From: Caldilineaceae bacterium
Lineage (GTDB): Bacteria; Chloroflexota; Anaerolineae; Caldilineales; Caldilineaceae
Assembly: GCA_026645575.1 (NCBI GenBank)
Contig: JAPKMW010000026.1
Span: 1-64,000, forward strand
Reading direction: 5' to 3'
Length of the DNA: 64,000 nt
Translations under genes and position numbers: made by a program
Notes under the pieces: model-generated
What the model saw: the letters and a program-made list of their open reading frames with translations, nothing else
Told to the model about the DNA's origin: nothing
Database searches by the model: none
Part shown: positions 43,501-55,500 of the stretch, piece by piece
How positions within the stretch are numbered: position 1 is the first letter of the stretch
How the letters are laid out: each line of letters begins with the position of its first letter

Positions 43501-46500
43501 GCCGCCAATGCCGGCAGTGCGCCTTTACGCGCAATTGCCGACGCACTTGAGCAAAGCACTGAAATTTTGGCAGTCGAATGGCGCGATCTCCCTGCAAGGC
43601 AGCGCAGTATGCGCGCCGTCTTTGCCTGGTCATGGCAGTTGTTAAGCACTGCCGAACAGCGCGTCTTACGTCAAAGCGCCTGCTTTCGCGGTGGTTTTGA
43701 TTACACAGCGGCCCAAGCGGTGATCGGCGCCACACCGGCGCTGTTGACCGCGTTGGTCGACAAGTCGCTTTTGCAGTGGCAAGCGACGGCGCCAGGTGAA
43801 GGTCGCTATGCCATGCACGAATTGCTGCGCCAATTTGCGGCCGAGTCGCTAGCGGAGTCTGGCGAGCGCGCAATGGTCGAAGAACGGCATGGACGCTATT
43901 ACCTGGCTTATCTGGCGGCGCGTGGTTTCCGCCTGGGGCGGAGTGAACCCAAGGAAGCCAGTGCTGAAATTCAAGTCGAATTGGATAATGTCCGTCTGGC
44001 CTGGCAGTGGGCGGCGACCCAAGGCGGGCTGGTCGAACTCGATCAGGCGCTCTACGCCTGGTGGCAATTTTGTCTGTTGCAAGGGTTGGGGGGGGAAGCG
44101 CGGCAAAGTTTAGCGGCGGCGCTGGTCGGCGTGCGCACCCTGTTGACGCACCAGACGAATGATGCGCCGTTGCGCTTGCTGGGGACGCGCTTGCTGGCCA
44201 AGTTGTTGGCCCTCCACGCCAATTACCTTTTTGCACAAGGGCATGACGAAGAGATGGCTGCCCAAGCGCGCGAGGCAATGCAGTTGGGCGCCGCCAGCGG
44301 TGGCTTTGAGGGCGAAATCTTGGGGAACTATGTTCTGGGTCGTGTGCTGCAAGACGCCGATCAAAAACGCGAAGCGCAGACGCTGTGGGAACAAACGATT
44401 CAGCTCATCCAGCGCTACCAACCCCAACAGCCAGAGAACGAGCTATTGCACGAACTCCACTGGATGACACATATTATGCTGCGCGGCAGTGCGCTCCACT
44501 TTGGCGATTATACCGGTTGCCGCGCTCATATCGTCGAGGCGTTACGCATCTGCCAAACGTTGGGTAAGCAGCGCGGCGAACTCACCTGTTTGTCGTGCCT
44601 GGGGGAAATCAACTTTTTTCTTTATGACTTTGCGGCGGCAGAGGCGGACTTTCGGGCGGAACTGGCGCTGGGGGGCAGCCTGGGCTATCGTCTGTCGGAA
44701 ATGTCGGCGCAAGAGGGGCTGGCGCGCATCGCCCGTTTACGTGGCGATTACGCAACGGCACTCACCCTGTTGGAGCAGAGCCTCAGCACCGCGACCGAAT
44801 TAGCCTTTCACTACGATGAAGCGCTTTGGTTGGCGGCTCTGATCCGTCTGCATTGCCAGCTTGGCGACCAGACCGCGGCGGCCGCTTGCCAGGACCGATT
44901 AACGCAGCTTTTGGTGCAAGTGCCACTTGGCAAAGAGTGTCGGCTCTATGGCTATCTGGCGTCAGCGTTCAAGGCGCACTATGCCGGCGACAAAGACGAA
45001 GCGCTGGCGGCGGCAGAACAGGCCCACCAGATCAACCAGCAGGGTGGCGATATTCTCTTTCGCTTGGTCGATACGGCGCTTATTCTCGGCCATGTGCGGG
45101 CGGCGGCTGGCCAGTGGGCAGCCGCGCAGTCGGCCTTCCAAGAAGCGCTTACGGCTTTCCAACAATTCAACAATCAGACGCTGGCCGCCGAACCACAAGC
45201 CGGGCTGGCGCAGATCGCCCTGGCGCAGGGGGACCGGGTCGGCGCCCTGGCGCAGATTGAAGCGCTGCTGCCCATCCTGGCGCAAGAACCCCATGCCGGC
45301 TACAACGATCCCTTTTTCATCTACCTGACCGGCTACCGCGTGCTGGTCGCCAATAGCGACCCCCGCGCGGCCACCCTCTTGCAACAAGGCTACGACCTGC
45401 TCCACCAGGCTGCCGCCGCGCTTGACGACGCGAGTCGGCAGCGTTTCTTAACCAGCGTCCCCCTCCATCGCGACCTGATTGCCGCTTACCGCGAAATGCA
45501 GGCACAGCGGGACAAGATGACAAGTGACAAGGTGACAAGTGACAAGGTGACAAGTGACAAGGTGACTGAGCGCGCCCCGTGGCGGGTGCCCTTTGGGCGC
45601 GCCTCCGGGCGCGAAGTCACCTTGTCACCGAGTCACCTTGTCACCTTGTCACCCCCTCACAACCTGCCGGCAACCCTGACGCCCTTTGTCGGGCGGACGC
45701 GCTCAATGGCTGAAATTCTCAGCCGGTTACAGCAAGGGGTGCGCCTGCTCACGCTGGTGGGGCCGGGAGGTATCGGAAAGACGCGGCTGGCATTGGCGAT
45801 CGGCCAGCAACAGTTAGCGACCTACCCCGATGGCGTCTGGTTTGTCGCTTTGGCCGCGCTCACCAACCCGATGGCCATCGCCGTGGCGATGGCCACCGCG
45901 TTGCGCTTGCCGATCACCGGGGACGATGTGCGCACGGCCTTGGTGCAACTGTTGCAGCCGAAACGGCTGTTGCTCATTTTGGATAATTTTGAACAGCTCC
46001 TGGTGGGGTCAACCGAAGGGGTGGAACTGGTCGCTGCGCTGTTGCAGGCCGCGCCCGGTGTGCAAATGTTGATTACCTCACGCGAACGCTTGCAGTTGCG
46101 CAGTGAGCAGCTTTATCAAGTGCCGCCGCTGAGCGTCGCGCCCAACGCAACGCTGGCCGAAGCGACGACGGCCTCGGCGGCGCGCCTCTTTGTCCAGAGT
46201 GCGCAATTGGTTCAAGCCGATTTCCAACTCACGCCGACCAATCTGGCCGCAGTGCTGCGCATTTGTGACCTGGTGCAGGGCATGCCGCTGGGCTTGGAAT
46301 TAGCCGCAGCACAGGTGGGGACGCTATCGTTGGAGGCCATTGCCGACGCCATTGCCGAGAGCGCAGAATTTCTGACGGTGGATTGGGTTGATATGCCGGC
46401 GCGTCAGCGCAGTATGCGCGCCATCTTTGTCTGGTCGTGGCAGTTATTGACGCCGGAAGAACAGCGCACCCTACGCCGGATCAGCATCTTTCGCGGTGGG

Positions 46501-49500
46501 TTTGATCACACCGCGGCACAGACCGTCACCGGCGCCACGCTCCCGCTCCTCACCCGCTTGCTCCATAAATCGTTGTTACAGCGGCAGGAGACCCCTACTG
46601 GTGAGCCGCGTTATCTCATGCATGAATTGCTGCGCCAGTTCGCTGCCGAAGAATTAAATCGCGCCGACGAGAATAGACAAGTCGAGGCGCAACATAGCCG
46701 ATATTATCTGGCCTATCTGGCGGCGCGCAGTCGACGCTTGGGGCGGGGGGAGCCAAAGGCGGCCAGCGCGGAAATTCAGACCGAGCTGGACAATGTCCGG
46801 TTGGCCTGGCAGTGGGCCGCCACCCACGGTGAGTTGGCCGCATTGGAGCAAGCGCTCTATGCCTGGTGGCAATTTTGTCAATGGCAAGGGCTGGAAGCAG
46901 AAGGACGCCAGAGCTTTGCCGCTGCGCTTGTTGGGGTGCGCACGCAGCAGGGGTCCGCACGCTCAGCAGAAGACGACGCAACCGTTTTGTTGGGGCAGCG
47001 CTTGCTCGCTAAGTTGTTGGCGATCCACGCTAACTTTCTCTATGTGCAAGGGCGCAACGAAGAGATGACGGCGCAGGCGCGCGAGGCAATCGCCTTGGGC
47101 CGCAGTAGTGGTGACGTGACTGGGGAGACCTTTGGCACGTTTGTGTTAGGGCGCGCTGCCCAGGAGGTTGGTCAACTACAAGAGGCCGATGCGCTCTGGC
47201 GGCAGACCCTCGACCTTGTCCAGCGCTATCAACCGGCTCACCCGGAGAACGAATTCCTACACGACGCGCACTGGATGGCGCTGAACGCTCTGCGGGGCAA
47301 TGCGATCAACTTTGGCGACTATGCCGGTAGCCGTGCGTATCTGCGGCAAGCACTGCAGCTTTGTCAGACATTGGGTAAGCGCCAAGGCGAACTTCTCTCT
47401 TTGTCCCGCCTGGCGCAAACCAATTTTCTGCTCTACGATTTTGTGGCGGCGGAGGCAGATTGGCGTGCGGCGCTCCATCTCGCGCGTACGCTAAGCTACC
47501 GACGAGTAGAAATGTTAGCCCAGGAAGGGTTAGGCGGGGTGTCCCGGCTGCGCGGCGACTATGCAACGGCGCGCCGGCTGCTGGAACAGGCCGTGACGAT
47601 TGCCATGGAGCTGGCGGCGCCCTATGAGGAGGCGGCCATTTCGGCCACCTTGATCCGCCTCTATACGCAGATCGGCGACCAGGCAGCGGCGGCGCAACGC
47701 CAAGAACAGCTTATCCAGCTCCTGACACGCGTCAAATTGATCAAGGAGTGTCAACTCTATTATCACCTGGCCGCTGCGCTCAAGGCGCACGCGGCAGGCG
47801 CCAGACAAGAGGCGCTCCGCCATGCCGAACAGGCCAACCAGTTAATCGAACAAGGCGATATCCTCTTCCGGGTTGCTGACACCGCCCTGATCCTGGGCCA
47901 TACGCGCGCCGCAGTGGGGCAATGGGCAGTCGCGGCGACGGCCTTTCACCAGGCGCTCGCCGTTTTCCAGCAATTTGCCGATGCCGGGAACCCGCTGGGT
48001 GGGGAGTGCGCGCTGGCCGCCGAAGCGCAGGCCGGCTTGGCGCAGATTGCCCTGGCCCAAGGCGATCACATTGGTGCACAAACCCAGGTCGAGGCCATCC
48101 TGCCCGTCCTCGCGGAAGAGCCGCACGCCGGGTATAACAATCCCTTTTTTATCTACCTGACCGCTTACCATGTCCTCGCGACCACGGAAGATCCCCGCGC
48201 CGTTGGCATCCTGCAACAAGGCTATAACCTGCTTCAACAGGATGCGGCCAAGCTGGACGAAGAAAGCCGCCAGCGCTTCTTAACCGCCGTTCCGCTCCAT
48301 CGCGACCTGCTGGCAGCCTATAGCAAGATGGCAGCGCGGCGTGACAAGGTGACTAGTGACAAGGTGACTAGTGACAAGGTGACTAGTGACAAGGTGACTA
48401 GTGACAAGGTGACTAGTGACAAGGTGACAGAATCACCCCGTCACGGGGCGCCCCCTGGGCCCACCCAGTCACCCAGTCACCACCTCACCCCGCCCCCGTT
48501 ATACAACCTCCCCACCCCCCTGCCTCCCCTGATTGGCCGTGAACGCGATCTGGCGGAGATTGTCAGCCGTTTGCGGCAGCCCGGCGCCCGGTTACTCACG
48601 CTGACGGGGCCAGGCGGGATGGGGAAGACACGACTGGCGCTGGCCGCCGCTGCGCAGGTGGCGCCCCACTTTGCGGCTGGCGTCTGTCTGGTTGAACTGG
48701 CCGAACTGACGGAACCGGCGCTGTTGCCGCAAACCGTGGCGGCGGCGCTTGGCCAGGCTGAGCCGGCGGAAACTGGCGGCGAAGACCCGGTCGCCCGCTA
48801 TTTGGGTGACAAATCGTTGCTATTGGTGCTCGACAACTGTGAGCATATGGACGAGGCCGTTGCCCACTGGAGCAAACGCTGGTTGAGCGCTTGCCCTAGT
48901 CTCCGCATCCTTGCCACCAGCCACGGCGCGCTCACCGTCCCTGGGGAAGTGGTTTGGCCGATCCCCACCCTCGCCTACCCGCCGTCGGCTGAAGTAGAGC
49001 CGGACCAGTTGTTGTCCTTTGCGGCGGTTCAGCTTTTTGTGGCGCGCGCCCGCGAAGTCAAAGCGGATTTTGCCCTGACGGCGGCCAATGGCAACGCCAT
49101 CGCCGAGATCTGCCGGCGACTCGATGGCATTCCCCTGGCGTTGGAACTGGCGGCCGCCCGCGTCCGCTCGCTCACGCCGACGGAAATTGCAGCACGCCTG
49201 AACAAAGGCATGGCTACCGCCCTGGCCAACAACCGTAGCGCCCCGGCCCGCCATCAAACCATGCAAGCGGCGCTCGACTGGAGCTTTGCTGCGCTGGATG
49301 CGGACGAGCAACTTTTATTTCAGCAACTGGCCGTCTTTGCCGGCGGCTTCACCTTGCCGGCGGTCGAAAGCGTCACCCAATTGCCGGACGCACTCGACCG
49401 CCTGGAACACTTGCTTGAGCGGGCGCTGATCATCACCGAGACGATAGGGGAACAGACCCGCTATCGCCTATTAGGGGTTATCCGCAAGTATGCCTATGAT

Positions 49501-52500
49501 AAGTTGAATGACAGCGACGCCGGCCCTGCATTGCGCCAGCGCCATACTGCCTACTTTTTGCATCTGGCCGAGAGCGCTCAGATGGATGTTCAGGCCGATG
49601 GGGAAGCGCTTTGGTTACAGCCGGAAGCGGAAAATCTCAGCAGCGCCGTAGACTGGGCGCTCACCAACGGTCAGGCCGCCAGCGCCGTGCGGTTAGCGGG
49701 TGCGCTCACCTGGTATTGGTGGATACGCGGCTCTTTACGCAGCCAACGTCCTTCTTTACAGCAAGCCCTGGCGCACCTGGCGACGGCCTATCAACCACAG
49801 GACGCCGCCCGCCATGACGATCCGGTTGCAGCGGCCTTGCTCGCCTTGGCCGCCGGCGCGCTTTTTGCCCTGTGGGAAGAACCGGACAAAGCCCGGCTGG
49901 CCTTCACCCAAGCGCTGGCGCTGGCGGAAGCCGCGCCCAATCAGCATCTGATTGGGTTGGCCTTGCGCCGTCTGGCCGCCGTGGCGATTGGACAGAAAGC
50001 ATATGAGGCAGCTAACAAATTTATCGAACGGGGGCTTGTTGTCTGGCAGGCGCTAGGCGTCATCTGGCATGTTGCCTGGTTATATGCCCTGCAGGGTGAT
50101 CTGGCCGACCAACGCGGGGATCACGACGGAGCCTGGTTGGCTTATGAAGCCAGCAGCCGGCTGCCGGTAGACCCGGGTGCGCGCGCCTATCCCTTTCGGC
50201 GCATGGCTTACCTGGCGCTGGCACGCGGCGAGCGCAACCAGGCGCTGGCGCTTTGTCGGGAAAGCTTGCAGTTAAACCGCGCCACGGGTGATCGACAGGG
50301 GATCGCCGCCTGTCTGGTGGGGGTGGCTCGCTTTACAGTAGCCGGTGCGCAAACAGTACCCCAAGCCGCCCGCCTCCCCCTGCTGCGCCGAGCCGCCGAA
50401 CTGCTGGGTGCGGTAGAAGCATTGCTGCAAACGGTCGAAGGGCGGCTGCTCCAGGTGGATGATGTTGCCTATCAACAGACCACCCACGCCCTGCAAGAAC
50501 AACTGGCGCCCGCAACGTACCAGGCGGCGCTGGCCACGGGCCGATCTTTGACCGTCGATCAAGCCACGGCGCTGGCCATGCAAGAGGAAACGCTTGCGCC
50601 GCCGGTGGAGCCGCTCCGCCCGCAAGAGCCGACAAGCTTGCCAAGTGACCCGGTGACAAGGTGGCAAGGTGACAAGGTGACTGAGCGCGCCCCGTTGCGG
50701 GTGCCCTCTGGGCGCGCCTCCGGGCGCGAAGTCACCGAGTTACCCAGTCACCCTGTCACCCTGTCACCGAGTCACCCTGTCACCTTGTCACCCCTGCTCG
50801 ATTGGGCCGAAATGCCCATGGTCGATTTTTTTGTCGAACGTACCGCGGAGGTAGCGCAGTTGACGGCCTGGTTGATCCCTACCGCGGCTGGTGGCGTTTC
50901 GGCGCAACTGATTTCGATTTTGGGCATGGGCGGCATGGGCAAGACCACCCTGGCTGCGACGGTAACCAAAGCCGTGGCGCCCCACTTTGCCGTGGTTATC
51001 TGGCGCTCGCTGCTCAATGCGCCGCCCCCCAGCGAACTATTGCACAACTGGTTGCAAACGCTCTCACGCCAGACGTTGACCACGCTGCCCGAGTCCCTAG
51101 ATGAACAACTGCGCCTGTTGTTGACTTATCTCCAACAGGAGCGCTGTCTATTAGTCTTGGATAATGTGGAGAGCATCTTTGTGGCGGACACGCCCGCCCC
51201 AGTGGGAAGCGCACAACCGCAAAGCCGGGCCGGGGTGACGCGCCCGGGCTATGAAGGCTATGACCAACTCTTTCAGCGGCTGGCCAGCAGCGATCACCAG
51301 AGTTGCCTATTGCTGACTAGCCGCGAACAACCCTATGCCTTGCTGCGGGTCGCCGCCGGGCAAGGGCGACAGACGCAGCCAGCAGCGCGGCTCCAGGTGC
51401 TGCCACTGGCGGGGCTAGATCAAGCGGCGGGACAGGCGTTGTTAGCCAGCAACGGCCTGCGCGCCTCCGCCGCCGAGACCGCCCAACTCATCGAAAACTA
51501 TTCGGGCAACCCGCTGGCCTTACAGATTGTGGCGTCCACCATTGCCGATTTCTTTGGCGGCGACGTGGCAGCGTTCCAGGCCGAAGATGGTCAGCTCTTT
51601 GATGGCATGCGCCTGGTGCTGGATCAACAGTTTGCCCGTCTCTCCCCGCTGGAACGGGAGATTTTGATCTGGCTGGCGATTGAACGCGAACCAGTCACCG
51701 TACCGACGTTGCGCGGCAATTTTGTCCAACCTGTCGCCACCGCGCCCTTGCTCGAAGCGCTGCAAGCGTTACAAAACCGCTCCCTCCTGGAAAAGCGAGA
51801 CAGTGGTTTCACCCTGCAAAATGTGATCATCGAGTATGCCACGGAATATCTGGTGGAACAGGTGTGCCAGGAGATCGAGGCCAAATCACGAATCACGAAT
51901 TACGAATTACGCGATGCCTTGCCTGACGAAGAACGCGGAATTCGTAATTCCGAACTCGTCAATTCCTTCCTCAACCGTTTCACCCTGCTCAAAGCGCACT
52001 CCAAAGAATACACGCGTCAGAGTCAAGCGCGATTGATTTTGCAACCTGTGGCCGCGCAGTTACGAAGGCGTTGGGACCAAAGGAGCGTGCGCCTTCAGGT
52101 GCAACAGATGTTGAACGAATTGCGCGCAAAAGTCATCCAACGCGGTTACGCGGCTGGGAATCTGCTCAATTTGTTGATCCACCTGGGCGTTGATCTGCAT
52201 GGGTATGACTTTTCCGGCTTGCCGGTTTGGCAAGCCGATCTGCGTCGCAGCATTGCACGAAACGTCAATCTGGCACAGGCCGATTTAGCGGAGAGTTCCT
52301 TCACCCAAACCTTTAGCCGGATTGAGTGTGTTGCCATCAGCCCCGATGGTCAATTGCTGGCGGCGGCTGGCGATGGGGGCGCCATTCGCCTTTTTCGCCT
52401 GCCCAACGGGGAACCCCATCAGATGTTGACCGGCCACACCAACACCGTCACAGCGGTGGCTTTCAGCCCCGATGGCGCCTATCTCGCCAGCACGGGTGAT

Positions 52501-55500
52501 GATGGCTTGATCTTGCTCTGGACAGTCCAGGATGGGCGCTTGCACCGCCAGCTTGACGAGCATATGCCCATGCGCGTCGTGGCCTTCAGCCCCGATGGTC
52601 GCTTGCTGGCCGGCGCGAGTCGAAACGGCACGCTCTTGCTGTGGCAGGTAGAGGGCGGTCATCTGCTCAGAATAGTGCCATTGCACCGTCAAAGGGTGAA
52701 TGCATTGGCGTTTCATCCCGCCGGCAATCTCTTGGCGAGCGCTGGTTCGGATGGCGTCATTTATTTTTTAGATGTGAGCCAAGTCCTGCCCGACGGGAAC
52801 ACGCCTTCGCATGGTTTTGTCGCGGGTCAAGCCCCTCAGCAAGCTAGTCTGCCAGTACGCATCCTGGTCGCGGATCCCAACACGCGCTTCTTTGCCGTGA
52901 CATTCAGCCCCAACGGCAACCGATTCGTTGCAGGGTGTGGCGACGGTACCCTGTCTGTGTGGGAGGCGCCGTTCGACCAGGTGACGCATCAGACGCTCGG
53001 TCATCGGGGCGAGATCCGCACCGTCGCCTTTTGCGCCGATAGTACATCTCTATTTAGTGGTGGCAACGATGGGGTGATCCGGCTGTGGGATAGCCAGGCG
53101 ATGCATTGTCACCAAACCTTACTCGGTCATGCCGAGACGGTCTACACCCTGGCGTTGGGGTTGCAGGATCGGCTGCTGGCCAGCGGCAGCGAAGATGCGA
53201 CCATCTGTCTGTGGGAGGTCAATCCACAAACACAGAGCGTTCTGCGGCAACGGCTGGTTGGCTACCCCCAAGCGCTCGAATGTGTCGCCTGGAGTGGCTG
53301 TGGTCGCTGGCTGGCAACCGGCGATATTCATGGATCGGTACGCCTGTGGGATTGCCAGTCCGAACCACCGCGGTGTACGCAGGAGATCACGGGCGAATCT
53401 ACGGTGATTTCTCTGGACTTTACGCTCGACGGCCAACAGTTGGTGATTGGCCGCTATGCCGATCCGCAGGGTATCCAGATCTGGACACTGAAGGCTGACG
53501 GCCAGTGGTCATGGCGGAGTGGGCAGCGGATTCCCAGCACGGGTCTCGTACGCTTTTCGCCGGATGGTACGCTGCTCGCGCTCTGCACCAATGACGGCAC
53601 CCTGCACTTGTGGCACACGCAACCACTGTCGCCGCACACCGACCCCTTTCTCTTTACCGGCCAGCATAGTTATGTCAACCGCTTGACCTTTACAGCCAAT
53701 GGTCAAAGCATCGCCACCTGTAGCAGTGATCAGCGCATCCGGCTGTGGCGGATCGATACGGGCGAGGAGACCCATCGGCTGCCGGGATTTGGCAATAATA
53801 CGTGTCTGGCCGTCAACGCCCAGGGCACACTGTTGGCTTGTGCGGCTCCTGACTTTACCATTGCGCTCTGGGACCTAACCGTTCCTGCCGCCAAACAACC
53901 GCTGCGCACGTTGCGTGGTCACACCAACGAAGCATTTGCCTGCGCCTTTAGCCCGGACGGGAAACTGTTGGTCAGCGCCGGCTTGGATCGCGCCGTGCGA
54001 CTCTGGGATGTGCAAACCGGTGCGCAACGCACGCTCCTGGGCTATCACGAACAGTATGCGCTGGATGTTGCCTTTCGCCCCGATGGCAAACAGGTGGCAA
54101 GTATCGGCAAAGGCGGTGCACTCTGCATTTGGCAGCTTGACACCTATGAACGACTCCACACATTGCGCGCACCCGGCCCTTACGAAGGCATGAACATCAC
54201 CGGTGTCACCGGCATCAGTGACGCGCAGAAGGCGTCGCTCAAGGCGTTGGGCGCGGTGGAAGATGACCCGGTGACAAGTGACAAGGTGACAAGTGACAAG
54301 GTGACTTCGCGCCCGGAGGCGCGCTCAGAGGGTACCCGCCACGGGGCGCGCTCAGTCACCGAATCACCTAGTCACCCTGTCACCCAGTCACCGGGTCACC
54401 TTGTCACCTTGTCACCCCTGCTCGATTGGGCCGAAATGCCTATGGTCGATTTCTTTGTCGAGCGGCGCGCCGAGGTAGCACAACTGACGGCCTGGTTGAC
54501 CCCTAACGCGACTGGCAACGTCCCAGCACAACTAATTTCGATTTTGGGTATGGGGGGCATGGGCAAGACCACCCTGGCGGCAGCGGTGACCAAAGCGGTT
54601 GCGCCAGCGTTTGATGTGGTCATCTGGCGGTCGCTGCTCAATGCGCCGCCCCTCAACGAACTACTGGGCAACTGGTTGCAGGTTCTCTCGCGCCAAACCT
54701 TGACCTCGCCGCCTGATTCTCTGGATGAACAACTGCGCCTGTTGTTGACCTATCTTCAACAAGCGCGTTGCCTGCTGGTCTTGGACAATGTGGAGAGCAT
54801 CTTTGCGGCAGACACACCCGCCTCGGCGAGGGACGCACAGTCGCAAAGCCGGGCTGGGATGACACGAGCGGGCTATGAAAGTTATGATCAACTCTTTCTG
54901 CGGCTGGCAACCAGTGAACACCAGAGTTGCCTGCTGTTGACCAGCCGCGAGCAACCCTACGCCCTGACCCGCTTGGGCCGCCCGGCGCAGGAACAGGATA
55001 CGATGGGCAGTAAGCGCTTCTGTGTCCTGCCGTTGACGGGGCTGGATCCCCAAGCCGGGTATCAATTGTTGCAGAACAACGGACTGGCGGTTTCATCCAC
55101 CGAAGCCGCCCAGTTGGTCGAAGATTACTCCGGCAACCCATTGGCGTTGCAGATTGTGGCAAGCACCATTGCCGATTTCTTTGGCGGTGACGTGGCGGCC
55201 TTTCAGCAAGAAGCGGGGGGTCTCTTTGATGGCGTCCGCCTGGTGCTGGACCAACAAGTAGCCCGTCTTTCTCCACTGGAACGGGATCTGCTCTTCTGGC
55301 TGGCGATTGAACGCGAGGCGGTGACGCTCCCAACGTTGCGCAGCAACCTAGCGCGGCCTGTCAGCACGCGTGAAGTGCTGGAAGCGCTCCAGGCGCTACA
55401 AAATCGTTCCTTGCTGGAAAAACGGGACAACGGCCTGACCCTGCAAAATGTGATTATTGAATACTGCACGGAACGTTTGGTGGAGCAGGTGTGCCAGGAG

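Noticed and set aside
43433..44278. 281-codon minus-strand frame within the giant gene
   Set aside because: Low-complexity Arg/Pro/Ala shadow of the NB-ARC/TPR coding sequence.
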